Below are positions 45,201-55,195 of a DNA stretch of 64,000 bases, piece after piece (position 1 is the stretch's first letter; every line of letters starts with the position of its first letter). The notes under the pieces were generated by a model. It was given only the letters and a program-made list of their open reading frames with translations, ran no database searches and was not told the DNA's origin. The stretch comes from Owenia fusiformis (Eukaryota; Annelida; Polychaeta; Sabellida; Oweniidae). The stretch is taken from contig CAIIXF020000002.1 of the NCBI GenBank assembly GCA_903813345.2, positions 33,810,109 to 33,874,108 on the forward strand, written 5' to 3'. Made by a program: the position numbers and the translations under genes.

Positions 45201-48200
45201 GTTATACTCAAATTGTTATATGGGCAAATATAACTAGAGTTATACAGGCAAATTGAGTTTATTTGTTTGGGTATAAATTGAACACTTCCATGAGAAATTT
45301 TAAAAAGTACTGAATGAAAGAAATGAGCAAACTTTGTAACAACTTTAATTTGGAAACGAAGAAAATGCCAGATTTATTTATGAGTTAACTGTTAATGTTT
45401 CAGGTCTGTAATAGACGGTTTGCTTTCAAGTATGAACTGAAGACTCACTCTAGAAGTCATACAGGAGAACTGCCCTACAGCTGCAAGGTAATAGTGCTCT
45501 TACAGCAATACAGTACTTGATATGTCTGGATAAGATACATGACTGGGGGAGGGGGCATCATGGCTAATGATATCAAAATTCTTTGTTTTAAAACAATCAT
45601 CATAATTCAATATGTTTAAGTTCCATATGTCTTAAATTACATTAATATTTCATTATTATTCCTCATATAATATTTCTATCGTATAATACCTCAGTTTTAC
45701 TTTAAATGACTCTTGAGAAGTCTTTATTAAGGCAAACAAGGCAATGTCTAATGTCTCACATCCTATATCCAAAAATTGTACACTCATAAATCATATAATT
45801 TATATTTCAAGAGAAGTGTTTGTTTGCTACTCTGTTTTCAATCTTAAAGCACTAATATGAATGATTAGAACCACATAGTGAAATAATCAAACAGTGGTTT
45901 AATTTTCAATATTTTAGGTGTGCAGTAGAAGATTCTCGACAAGGCAAGGGCAGATATACCACGAGCTAACCCACAGTGGCAAACAACAGTTTAAGTGTGA
46001 ACATTGCCAGGAGTCATTCAAACGTCTGTACCAAGTAGACAATCACACAGGCAAAGTACATCCTGAGACATTGACTGACAAGTACAAGTGTAAACACTGT
46101 GGAAAGAGGTGCTTCTCTCTACATGCGCTAAGGTGGCACCGGAAATACATACACGAGGGGAGGACTCTTCCGTTTCAGTACAAACTAAGCGAACATGGTC
46201 CACAACCATCGAATCTCAAACCTGACGACTTGACATGTAAAATATGTTCAAAGACACTACTAACTTGGTATTCCTTTAAGAAACATGAACGATTGTTTCA
46301 TTCACTTGGTGTATTTAAATGTCATAAATGTTCAAAGACAATGAAGAGTAAGGCTGCCTTAAAGAGGCATATGGTACGGATACATAACCCTTCTGGAGTA
46401 AGGTACCCATGTACGAAGTGTAAGAGTACATTCGGGGACCAGTATTCTCTGAATCACCATGCAAAGTTACATAATAAGGAACCATTTAAGTGTGATGTGT
46501 GTGACAAGACATTTTTACGAAAATGTGTACTTGATCGACATTACTTCGTGCACACGACTGACCGACCGTTCAAATGTGGAACATGTGATAAAAGTTTTAA
46601 ATACAAGGAGCATTATAATGAACATGTGGTTCTGCATGGGACAGGGTATAAAGGTTACACATGCTTTGTATGTGGAGACATATCTCAGGACTATCGATGC
46701 TTTAAGAATCACGTCTACACAACGAAACACACGGAGAATGACATGAAATGCACTGAATGTGAAAAAGAACTTAAAACTGTACAAGACATCATAGAACATA
46801 CTTGCCTACATCTGAACATTGACTATAAAAAATGTGAAGATTGTAAGACATGTTTCCTACATAGGAGATCCTATAGGGTGCATATCAAAACAAAAGAGGC
46901 AACCGGTAAGTGTCCCAAACCAAAACTCATCTCCAAACCTAATGGAGACATAAAATCGGAAAGAAAACCAAAACCAAGAAGTAAACATCCATCAAGGAAG
47001 GTCAAAACTCAATCAGTTAAAAAGAGGAAGCCGAGTGAGGAAGATATGTCTGATACTGATGAGGAATGGGTTGATAGAGAGCTTGAACAAGCCACAAGTG
47101 ATCAAAGACGAAGTAAACGAGTAAGAAAAGTAATCAAATATGATGTCGGGAGTGATATTGACACAGAAGATCCAATAAGTAATGATGAATCTGAAGTTCC
47201 AAAACATAAAAAGGCAGTTAATGAGGAAACATGTAATGGGTGTGGGAAAGTTTATAGACGAATAGATCATTACAGGAAACATTTAGCCAAATGTGCAAAG
47301 ATAACAAACCGTGGAGAAAAAGATAACTGTATTGATACGCAAGAAGAAACTACGCAAAATCTCAAGACAGCTAAGATTTCTCATAAGAAGAATAAACAAG
47401 GAATCGTATCAGCCTCAGAAATGTTGAGAGAACACCAATCCAATGACTCGCCAGTTTCAGACTCTGGTGGAGAAAACATGCACTCGGATCACCATGGAGA
47501 GACTGTTGCAGAAAATTCATGCCCTCATCGTCATGAAGAGACTGTTGCAAAACCAGATACACCAACCTCTAATAAATCAAGAAAAAGAAAACCAGAAGAT
47601 ACAGACAGAGATAGTGAAGCTGTTACAGGAGGTAATGTTGTCAACTGGGCAATCAAAACTGAACCCCTAAATGAAGAGTTTGGTAATATGACAAACACAA
47701 GGACTTCACACAGAAGTGTGCCTAGTACCAATGGTACTCCACATCTTCTTGGCAGTGTGTCTAGTACCACTGGAATGGCGTACCATTACTTCATCAAAGA
47801 TGAAATTGATTCTGAATCTGAGATGGAAAATATGAATAAAAAGATTCAAATTGAGACTAATAATCCTGTGAAAAATATTGAACTGTCATCATCTATGGAC
47901 CATGTTGCCTTAATTAATTCTACTGCTGAGGAAGCAGTTAAAAGCATCAATGGTCTTCTTCCAGTTGTGTGCCTTGAACGTTGTAACTCCAAAACAATTG
48001 CTCAATATGAAACTGCTAACGCTAAAAAGCTTAAATTTACTGATGGTGCTGCTAAATGTATGGACATCAATACAAAGAATACTGCTGCATCTGAACAGTT
48101 TACAAAAACTGCTGAGAAATCTGTCTTGCCAGAAGTTAGTGCAAGGGCAAAATATACTGAATGGAATGAAAACAACCCTGATTATTTTGAAGGGCAGTGA
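39203..48200 (+). CDS. Poly-C2H2 zinc-finger protein (whole gene, spliced)
   Basis: Exons 39203-42287, 44502-44652, 45404-45487 and 45918-48200 join in frame (phases 2, 0, 0). From ATG at 39244 the product is about 1853 residues. The first ~800 residues are low-complexity (Asn/Gln-rich NNQQ repeats, Ser/Pro-rich stretches, an NVPPVSIG repeat block); then about 20 C2H2 fingers follow, and a Ser/acidic/Lys-rich C-terminus. Four psi-K-x-E SUMOylation-type sites are visible (DIKTEE, LIKEE, AIKTEP, FIKDE). Expected to be a nuclear DNA-binding regulator, but the target is unknown. The acceptor at 39203 (TTTGCTTCCAG) implies at least one upstream 5' exon that I could not find. The intron before exon 2 holds an array of 21 decoy copies of the exon 2 acceptor. 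No orthologue name can be given. Confidence 0.9.
43099..43200 (+). pseudogene. Possible decayed zinc-finger exon remnant
   Basis: In one frame the intron reads IHTGEYAHTGEYIHTGEYTC then QSVTKVLSFF, i.e. three direct copies of the C2H2 linker HTGEY followed by a finger start whose second cysteine is replaced. No splice sites fit. Could be a relic finger exon expanded by short tandem duplication, or chance in a repeat. Confidence 0.35.
43290..44501 (+). repeat. Tandem array of 21 decoy 3' splice sites before zinc-finger exon 2
   Basis: Unit of 54-60 bp (mean about 57): TTGTTGTTTTTTCAG|GTACAG then CTTGATGCGTCATCTAG, TTGAATCATGCCTTTTG. The first junction is at 43311 and the true exon junction at 44502; 21 intervals lie between. 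Each unit duplicates the polypyrimidine tract, the CAG acceptor and the first ~18 nt of the exon (coding YSLMRH), then diverges (true exon continues MKSH). Every copy therefore has an intact AG|GT junction. Confidence 0.95.
44502..44652 (+). CDS. Zinc-finger gene exon 2 of the recognised set
   Basis: Acceptor TTTTTTCAG at the end of the decoy array. One base completes Arg, then YSLMRHMKSHTGEKPFTCEH ... CFTERSRVQAHIKQIH ... PFKCE, donor GAG|GTAAGA. Completes finger 6, contains finger 7 and begins finger 8 (first cysteine). The canonical linker TGEKPF is present. Confidence 0.92.
44687..44965 (+). repeat. Intronic tandem repeat
   Basis: About three copies of an 84-bp unit (CCTCTAGAAGTGGAACATAT ... 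CAGAGTCCCATGGCCAACTG ... TGTTAAATGAA), starting 35 bp after exon 2. Confidence 0.85.
45404..45487 (+). CDS. Zinc-finger gene exon 3 of the recognised set
   Basis: Acceptor TTAATGTTTCAG, donor AAG|GTAATA, 84 nt, phase 0. Encodes VCNRRFAFKYELKTHSRSH then TGELPYSCK: rest of finger 8 and the first cysteine of finger 9. Both flanking introns cut between the paired cysteines of a finger. Confidence 0.92.
45918..48200 (+). CDS. Zinc-finger gene last exon
   Basis: Acceptor CAATATTTTAG. Starts VCSRRFSTRQGQ, completing finger 9, then further C2H2 fingers to about 46890 (e.g. FKCEHCQES, YKCKHCGKR, LTCKICSKT, FKCHKCSKT, YPCTKCKST, FKCDVCDKT, FKCGTCDKS, YTCFVCGDI, MKCTECEKE, then the degenerate KKCEDCKTC lacking the last His). 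A basic KPKPRSKHPSRKVK stretch could be a nuclear localisation signal. A last isolated finger, ETCNGCGKVY with H-x-K-HLAKC, lies near 47225-47295. The tail is acidic and Ser/Thr-rich with IKTE and IKDE motifs; stop TGA at 48198-48200. Downstream ATTAAA at about 48475 may serve polyadenylation. Confidence 0.92.
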   Translation: MCSRRFSTRQGQIYHELTHSGKQQFKCEHCQESFKRLYQVDNHTGKVHPETLTDKYKCKHCGKRCFSLHALRWHRKYIHEGRTLPFQYKLSEHGPQPSNLKPDDLTCKICSKTLLTWYSFKKHERLFHSLGVFKCHKCSKTMKSKAALKRHMVRIHNPSGVRYPCTKCKSTFGDQYSLNHHAKLHNKEPFKCDVCDKTFLRKCVLDRHYFVHTTDRPFKCGTCDKSFKYKEHYNEHVVLHGTGYKGYTCFVCGDISQDYRCFKNHVYTTKHTENDMKCTECEKELKTVQDIIEHTCLHLNIDYKKCEDCKTCFLHRRSYRVHIKTKEATGKCPKPKLISKPNGDIKSERKPKPRSKHPSRKVKTQSVKKRKPSEEDMSDTDEEWVDRELEQATSDQRRSKRVRKVIKYDVGSDIDTEDPISNDESEVPKHKKAVNEETCNGCGKVYRRIDHYRKHLAKCAKITNRGEKDNCIDTQEETTQNLKTAKISHKKNKQGIVSASEMLREHQSNDSPVSDSGGENMHSDHHGETVAENSCPHRHEETVAKPDTPTSNKSRKRKPEDTDRDSEAVTGGNVVNWAIKTEPLNEEFGNMTNTRTSHRSVPSTNGTPHLLGSVSSTTGMAYHYFIKDEIDSESEMENMNKKIQIETNNPVKNIELSSSMDHVALINSTAEEAVKSINGLLPVVCLERCNSKTIAQYETANAKKLKFTDGAAKCMDINTKNTAASEQFTKTAEKSVLPEVSARAKYTEWNENNPDYFEGQ

Positions 48201-49044
48201 ATGTTTTTATACAAAACGTTTAAATGTGGAGTATATTTCCAATGAGGCTCAAAGTGTATAGTGAAAAGGACTGTTAACCAAAAGATTACTCATTTCACAT
48301 ATTTTATTTTATAACCGAATCAAGGTGAGCAACAATAACTCTTTGTACATGGTGCTCAGGTACATTTAAGGGTTACAAGTCATCATTATTTAAGGGTTAC
48401 AAGTCATAGAGGGTGTACTAAAAATGCAACCCACATCTTTTTTAATCAGTAGAGTTTGACAAATCTTTTGGCATAATTAAAGTTGGTTCAATGTTCTTTA
48501 TGTTAGCAAAGTTTCGAATTCAATACTGCAGAATTTGATAGTTGGATTGCATTTTTGGTACACCATGTAGTATTTTATTTAGACCACTTAATCTTATTTT
48601 GAAGCATGAACTACAAACTATGAGTGTAGATGCAGTACTGTAGTACTGTATTATAGTGAAGTCAGTCAGATCATGGGCTTTTTCATTAATGGCTGTATAA
48701 TTTACTAGCTTCTAAAAATGCTTAAAATGGCAGCATTATTCAGTGTAAACTTAAATATCAAAATTATTGGGAGAAAGAAGAGGTAGAAAGTAAGAAATGT
48801 CCAATTGAAAACAGGAATGATGAAAATTGAATACATTTTACAAGAGGACTAGTATTAGTCAAAACTCTGAATTTTTGAATATTATCATTATATTGAAATC
48901 ACTTGCATGCCTTATAAATTGTTTCTATTATTCACTGCCCCTTAAATCAAATATGTCATTAAAATACATGTATATTATATATACGTGTATGTGTAACGAC
49001 CCTTGATAGCAAGTTGCTACTACAGTCCAGCTGTAGTGGCTTAA

Positions 49045-49116
49045 GCCTTTATAGCTCAGTCGGTAGAGCATCAGTCTTTGGATTCAAGGGTCCTAGGTTC
49101 GATTCCCACATGGGGC
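49045..49116 (+). other. tRNA-Lys-like sequence in the 5' LTR (A and B boxes)
   Basis: 72 nt with D-arm GCTCAGTCGGTAGAGC, A box TAGCTCAGTCGG (49052-49063) and B box GGTTCGATTCC (49096-49106). The string GATAGCTCAGTCGGTAGAGC-like part and GGGTCC resemble metazoan tRNA-Lys. The acceptor, anticodon (loop CTTTGGA) and T stems are mispaired, so it is not a working tRNA, but it could be an internal RNA polymerase III promoter. The 3' LTR copy is 49388-49459. Confidence 0.85.
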
Positions 49117-49387
49117 ATTGAATTTAGCACACTTTCTTTCAATTTCTTTATCTGGCTTGTTACACTATGCTCGTTAGTTAGTCATTCCCCTGGGGCGCCC
49201 TCGGGTCATTACATTGGTGTCAGATGTGGGATCAGAGCATTGGTTGTATCCTTTGCGCCCTTGTGTATATGGTAGTCACTGCTAGGGAAGCAGGGCTGAC
49301 CACGAGGGCGTGGTCCTTTCAAAGGGGGAGATAGTGTAACGACCCTTGATAGGAAGTTGCTACTACAGTCCAGCTGTAGTGGCTTAA

Positions 49388-49459
49388 GCCTTTATAGCTC
49401 AGTCGGTAGAGCATCAGTCTTTGGATTCAAGGGTCCTAGGTTCGATTCCCACACGGGGC
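49388..49459 (+). other. tRNA-Lys-like sequence in the 3' LTR
   Basis: Same as in the 5' LTR with one substitution near the 3' end (ACGGGGC for ATGGGGC). A and B boxes intact. Confidence 0.85.
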
Positions 49460-49569
49460 ATTGAATTTAGCACACTTTCTTTCAATTTCTTTATCTGGCT
49501 TGTTACACTATGCTCGTTAGTTAATTAGTTAGTCATTCCCCTAGGGCGCCCTCGGGTCATTACATATGT

Positions 49570-52500
49570 TTGTGGATTGTTATTATGAAAATGACAACAC
49601 TTTTTCACTCAGGACAAATACTAGAAAAATTGAATAAATAACATATACAAAACCCTTATTAGAATAAAATATATTATAAAATCATTGGTTTGATATCAGT
49701 ACCTATCTATTAAAATTGTATTCATAAAATCCATGATTGTGTATAAGATAAGGAGACCCTGAATTATGTTTTAGAATGTACGTTGTTATTTACTTCGAAT
49801 AAATACTTTATTAGATTATATACCTCTTGTATGACCTGCAAATAAGAGGGTAGATCAAAAAGTTCTTCACTGTTTTACTAATGTTACAGGCTTACTCCAA
49901 TATCTGAATACAGTACAGGGTGACACATGAGAAAAAGTGTCCTACTATTTTTGAAATAACTTGCAAAAAATGGAGCTTGCTTGAATTTTCAAGAAGACAG
50001 TGTTGAAACACTTTTTAGTAAAATATGCCTTGGACATTGATTGAAATTTTTTTTAAGGATCTATGCCCTGGACTAAGGGACTAAATCATTCCTCAAAAAT
50101 GTGTTATTTCAAACTTTGGACAAGATGCACAGCATCGAGTTTGAAGTTCAGGAAATACAACCTGAGTGGAATAAATCAGCCACAATGCATAAAGTCTTGG
50201 ACTTAAATTACATAGGAAACTAGTGTTGTAACAAACTTGCCTTGTAAAATCCTCTTCGCTTCTGTCCATAACATAATTTATTGAAAAATACCATATTGGC
50301 CTTGATATCATAATAACAACTACAGATACATACAAGACTCCATGATTTTTATTGCATAAAGTGTTGGACTTAAATTCTTTTCATACATGGCAAAATGTTT
50401 TCCAAGAAATCGCCCAAAAGATACAAAGTCACTAAAAGAACATACTATATTTTCAGTTAAAACTTGGTCAAGATGGCAAAGCATCAATTTCAATCAGTGG
50501 AATCAAGTTTTTACCTTGGGTAGGTTATTGGTTATATATAATGCAGTGCAGTTATTTGTAATACTGTGATTGGATTGGCAGGAATCGGACACATCTCAAA
50601 TATTGTTGTATCAGTTTTGTATTTAATTGCTCTCTTAAGCTATCTAAAATAGTTTTGGCCAGTCTGAAGGGTGCTTCTTGTTCAAAGGTTTTATTGTCGG
50701 TCATCAAAGGTGGTCACCTATATGTGAGGTATATATATGAATGTCCTTTATTTTGAATATCCCTGTTCGAGCCCTATGTTATTATTGGGCTGTCAACAAC
50801 ATTGATAAATAAACAAGGCATTAACATTCAAACTGTCACCACCTACCATTTGTTACAGATAGCGCTGCCACAACAAGGTTGAAGACTATTGATAATATGG
50901 CACCACTTGTAACTTGACAGTAACTTGAAATGTATGTTTAATTTCTTCTTTGGTCTTATTTATGTTTGAATACAAGTCACTCTTTTTACTCCTGAAAGTT
51001 AACTGAAAATCAAATGTAAGTGAAATAAATGAATTTTGCAAGAAAGAATGGCAAATTCAAGATTCTGCAAATACGTTGGCAAACAGACACTAGGAATTAA
51101 CATTAACCTAGAATGGTGACATTGTCTGTAACAAATGACAGGTGGTGGCATAAAAACAGAGAGGAACATTTCTTGCAAAAAGTTGGTGAAGGTCAGTTTG
51201 CAGTTCAGTCACATATATGTTTAATTACCCATACCATCTCTCTGTTTCACCTCATACAAGATGGAATCATAACAGTATTTATTTTATGAATAATACTTTT
51301 ATTTATAAGGTCATATGACAAGCATGTAGGCAATGACAAGCATGTAGGCAATGACAAGCATGTACATATCCGCTAAATTATAACACCAAGGGGCCTTACT
51401 GTGAATTGATCTTTAAATGTTTTGATTTGTGAACTAAATTCCACAGTTTCTCCACTACTTACTTATAGGTTAATGCATAATTAAATGCAAGTTTTACAAT
51501 AAAAAAACCAAAATTTTAACACCTAAATATATTTTTGATTAGCCTTTGATATCACTTACAATATGACTGTTCACAAAGGCCTACTTTATTTGGCCATAAT
51601 ATGACTATGTGATATCTTATAGAATATAGTCCACACTATTTGATTCAAATAGACCAATTATAATTGCACATATATTGCACACAATATTTGATTGAAACAT
51701 TAACCTCTTGACTACTCAGAGTGACAGTTTTTTCTCGCCCCCTTAGGAATGATGAGAGTGATGAGAATAATCTGTCAAAAAATGTTTCACTAAAATTGCT
51801 CTAATTTAAACAATATCTCTATGTTTAAATAATAATAAAATTATTATTCAAATCATTTTACTTTCCTGACACTTTTAGGGACAATTCAATATGTATTATT
51901 GTCCCAATATATAATTTCAGTTTATTTTAAATTACCCCTTCCCCCAAAAGTAACTCATCATTTATTGATTTTGAGTGTTGAAAGTGACAGAATTTAAAGC
52001 CACAGAAGTGAACACGTGCAAAGGCAGCAAAAGGCTGTGTAGACAGTTAGTGAAGTACAAGGATTTTACATTAAGTACATGTACATAGGAGAATTGCTGT
52101 ATTTAGCAGTATTTCGCGCATATCAACCAGATAGAAAGAAAACCCATTATACAAACATAATTTGTGGACATTCATAAATATATATTGACATTGACCCTAA
52201 AACGCTGTTGTTTAAACTAACCTAATACTGTACTTCTACTTAATTTGGCAGGTCTCCCAAATTGTAAAGTCCGCCAAATTAAGTAGCTGCCAAATTTCCT
52301 GGTGATTTTAGTACCACGTAAATTAGTACCATTAGTGCATCTAATGTTATATTGCAAGTCCACCAAATTAAGTAGTCGCTTAAAGGGTGACGCATATCGT
52401 TTAGCAAATCGAACCCTCGTTTCTGGTGTTGCTCACCGTTTAGTATAAGAGGCCCTATCCCGGAATAATACTCAAGGGTTCACAGGCTAGAGGTCGTTGT

Positions 52501-53740
52501 GTCAACACCTCTAACTGTTATATAGCATAAGTATATTATAGATCGTCACAAATTTATAAAGGGTGATTTTTATTTTGACAAAGCAATTCCACATTTATGG
52601 GTGACGTGTCAATGAAACAAAGCAGTTCTAATACAAGGATTTATATTTGCTGTTGTACATGTTTTCTTTGAACGCAATCACTCTATGGATAATGTTTTCA
52701 AAATCATTATAAACAGATTACTTTATCTCAAAGACAATTTCAATGAACTGAATTTACAGAACTCCCCTTATTTCTTAAAAATGGACTGATCCAGTTGATT
52801 CGCCTGGAGCCGCCATATTGTTTTTATACGGGATGCTTATCGGAACCCTTTAATGTTCAAAACAGCAAATCTGCCAGAATAAGTAGTACCAAATTAAGTA
52901 CAGTAACCAACACTTTGTAAAATTCATAAAACAATTCAATATTCTAGAACAGCAGACTGTGCATTGGCATATGCCTATAAAATGTACATTAACATATTTA
53001 TCCCATGATTTCTTTAACATTAGGTGAATAAAGGTAAACATTTAATTAAATACCTATTTAAAACAATCTTAAAATAACATTTTGTATCGCATACAAAAAT
53101 GTCGTTTTTTCAATAACATTAAACATGTCATTTTAATACTTTCCAATTTTTTAATAATCAGGGGATGAATAAATTATTCTCCACATGGAAAAGATACACT
53201 GTAGTATATATATCTGCTGAATAATTATGATATCTTCCCTCAGTCACTGTTTCCTTGGTATACTGATATCCAAAAAACATCGCTATTTATCATTACAATT
53301 TTTTTCAAAATCAATCAATAATTATCTGATCAAATTCCTAAGATGTAGAAATGTCATATCAAATGAAAATGAAGAATTGACAATGGGATGTCCATTTTTA
53401 CAATAGCAATGCCAAAAAGGCTTAGAAATAAAGCATTTTCATGGAGCTTTTTCCAAAGTTACATCAGTTCATCACTGCTTTGTTATTTAGTTACATGAGT
53501 CAAAAGTCACAATTGTTTTGAGAATCAGTTGAATTATGATATGTTATCTAAAATACTACTGTACAACTGCGGACTAAAGTTTATGAAATGCACCATTAAA
53601 CAACTTTTTCAATTAAATTGAAATTTTCTTGCATAGATATTGTTTAATGCACAAGAAATAGCCATATAATAGGCTATACTCCATCAAAAACAGCACCCAC
53701 ATTGATGGAATCATGGAATGCCATCAACACCAAGGGATGT
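49570..53740. other. Intergenic between zinc-finger and RRM genes
   Basis: No exon recognised. Holds a dispersed-repeat copy (50040-50600, related to 15890-16290), a TIR element at about 50838-51148 (ends CACCACCTACCATTTGTTAC / inverse), and an inverted-repeat pair around 52230-52910 (ACTGTACTTC...ACTTAATTTGG and CCAAATTAAGTACAGT). Confidence 0.55.
50838..51148. mobile_element. TIR element, CATTTGTTACAGA family
   Basis: Ends CACCACCTACCATTTGTTAC and the inverse GTAACAAATGACAGGTGGTG. Partial relatives occur at about 9295-9375 and 32675-32760. Confidence 0.65.
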
Positions 53741-53748
53741 CAAAAATG

Positions 53749-55195
53749 CTATGGGATGTATAGATTTTCCTCCATCTGTCTTGCTTTCTTCTTTTTGAGT
53801 GCTCTAGAGAGAGGTGACCGGTCTAGTATGTCTAAGATGTCAGTGTCTGGATTATTGCCAGAGGGCCTTGGTGGAGTCTGAAGAGTCGGTATTGCCTCGT
53901 GATTTGGGGATCCAATGACACCAGTTTTTTGATTTGGGGATCCAATTGCACCACTTTCTTGATTGGAGGATCTATGAGTAATAGGTTTCTCCATACTTTT
54001 ATTTATAGAACTTTTATTATCACGATTTTCTAATTGTTTGCTCAATGATTCTTTTGAGTACACACTTGGAGAATTCATCATAGGACTTTCTCTGATTTGT
54101 GTCTTGACTTTCATGCCCTTTGGACTTTCTCCTTTGGGGCTTGTAATAATACCTAGTGGACCTACCCCAGTGGTGACATCTTTAGATTGTTGTGAATGCT
54201 TCAAACTTGGTGGTTTTGACGTTGACATGACAGGATGATCCTTCAAATATTCATCAAAGTCAGTCGAGCTTGATTCAGTAGGTGAGTTAAGATCATCACT
54301 GTCGCTATCTGAATAATCAAGATTTTTGGTATTTAACTTTAATTTAAACTTCCTTAAAGGTTGTACGACTGGATTTTGTTGGCCATAGTTCAAGCTGTCA
54401 GTATCCTTTTTGTATGTAGCACCATCACTGTCTAAATCATGAGGAGGTTTTTCAATGCTAGAGTTCCTGGATTTTCCCAAATCTATACTCACTGGTGCAA
54501 CATTAGGAACAAAGTCCTCATGTACATCTTTGCTCAAATTCTTCCTTGGACTTTCTATACACTCTAAAAGTGAATTTCTTTCTTCTTCATTGCAATTGAC
54601 CTCAATATTAATATGTTTTTCGGGAAATAATGGGGATTTATCTTGAGCCTCTGAGTCAGAGTCTGTGTCAAATGGTTCAGATATACTGGCAATTGTGTCA
54701 TTTGCATAGTAGGGTGTATCATCACTGGTGTCGTTGGTATCATTTTCAAATTCAGGCATCTCAGCACTAGTTTTATCTTCCTTTTGACTGACACTGTTTT
54801 GATCCATAAAGTCATAGGATGAATCCATAGTATTATCATCCCTTTTTGGACTAATTACGGGAAAATCGTAGTTCAAGGATTCACTTTCCCCTTTAACATC
54901 CCTACATTCAGCAGATCTTTGGAGGTCTTTATCGAATGATACAGGGTTTGGATCTGGTAGATATTGTTGGTTTGATAATTTCATTTCCCCTGTAATATTC
55001 CTGAGTTCTTCTGAACTTTGGAGGTCTTTATCAAATGATACATGATTTGGATCTGGTAGATATTGTTGGCTCTTTGATGTTGGTATTTCCCTAGATGTAT
55101 CAGTTCCACTAGAACTCGAGAGACTGTTTGGGTTTGAAGCATCTGTAGCTTGTGACATCAGCGGTTTGTTTGTGATGTCAGACTCTGATCTTTTC
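53749..55195 (-). CDS. RRM gene last exon: acidic Ser/Asp-rich C-terminus
   Basis: Acceptor TTACTTTCAG, 1447 nt, stop at 53749. Starts KRSESDITNKPLMSQATDAS. Contains two copies of the motif QYLPDPN(H/P)VSFDKDLQ about 40 residues apart, many SDSD/DTSDD acidic patches, an SPNQK/SPNHE repeat (GAIGSPNQKTGVIGSPNHEA) and a basic end ALKKKKARQMEENLYIP. Looks disordered and phosphorylatable; function unknown. Confidence 0.88.

Larger units (their letters stand above)
48992..49564 (+). mobile_element. Miniature LTR retrotransposon (TRIM) with tRNA-like LTRs
   Basis: 5' LTR 48992-49213 (222 bp) and 3' LTR 49335-49564 (230 bp; an 8-bp tandem indel plus about three substitutions) start TGTAACGACC and end GGTCATTACA. 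The flanks are a 4-bp duplication TATG (48988-48991, 49565-49568). The primer binding site TGGTGTCAGATGTGGGAT begins at 49215; it matches, with one mismatch, the 3' end of an animal tRNA-Leu (from known tRNA sequence). A polypurine tract AAAGGGGGAG lies at 49321-49330. The internal region is only 121 bp with no coding capacity, so the element depends on another element's proteins. Each LTR carries a tRNA-Lys-like segment. The near-identical LTRs imply recent insertion. Confidence 0.92.

Noticed and set aside
49045-49116. A functional tRNA gene (and its duplicate at 49388)
   Set aside because: Acceptor, anticodon and T stems are mispaired and the sequence is part of a duplicated LTR with TG...CA ends and a target duplication.
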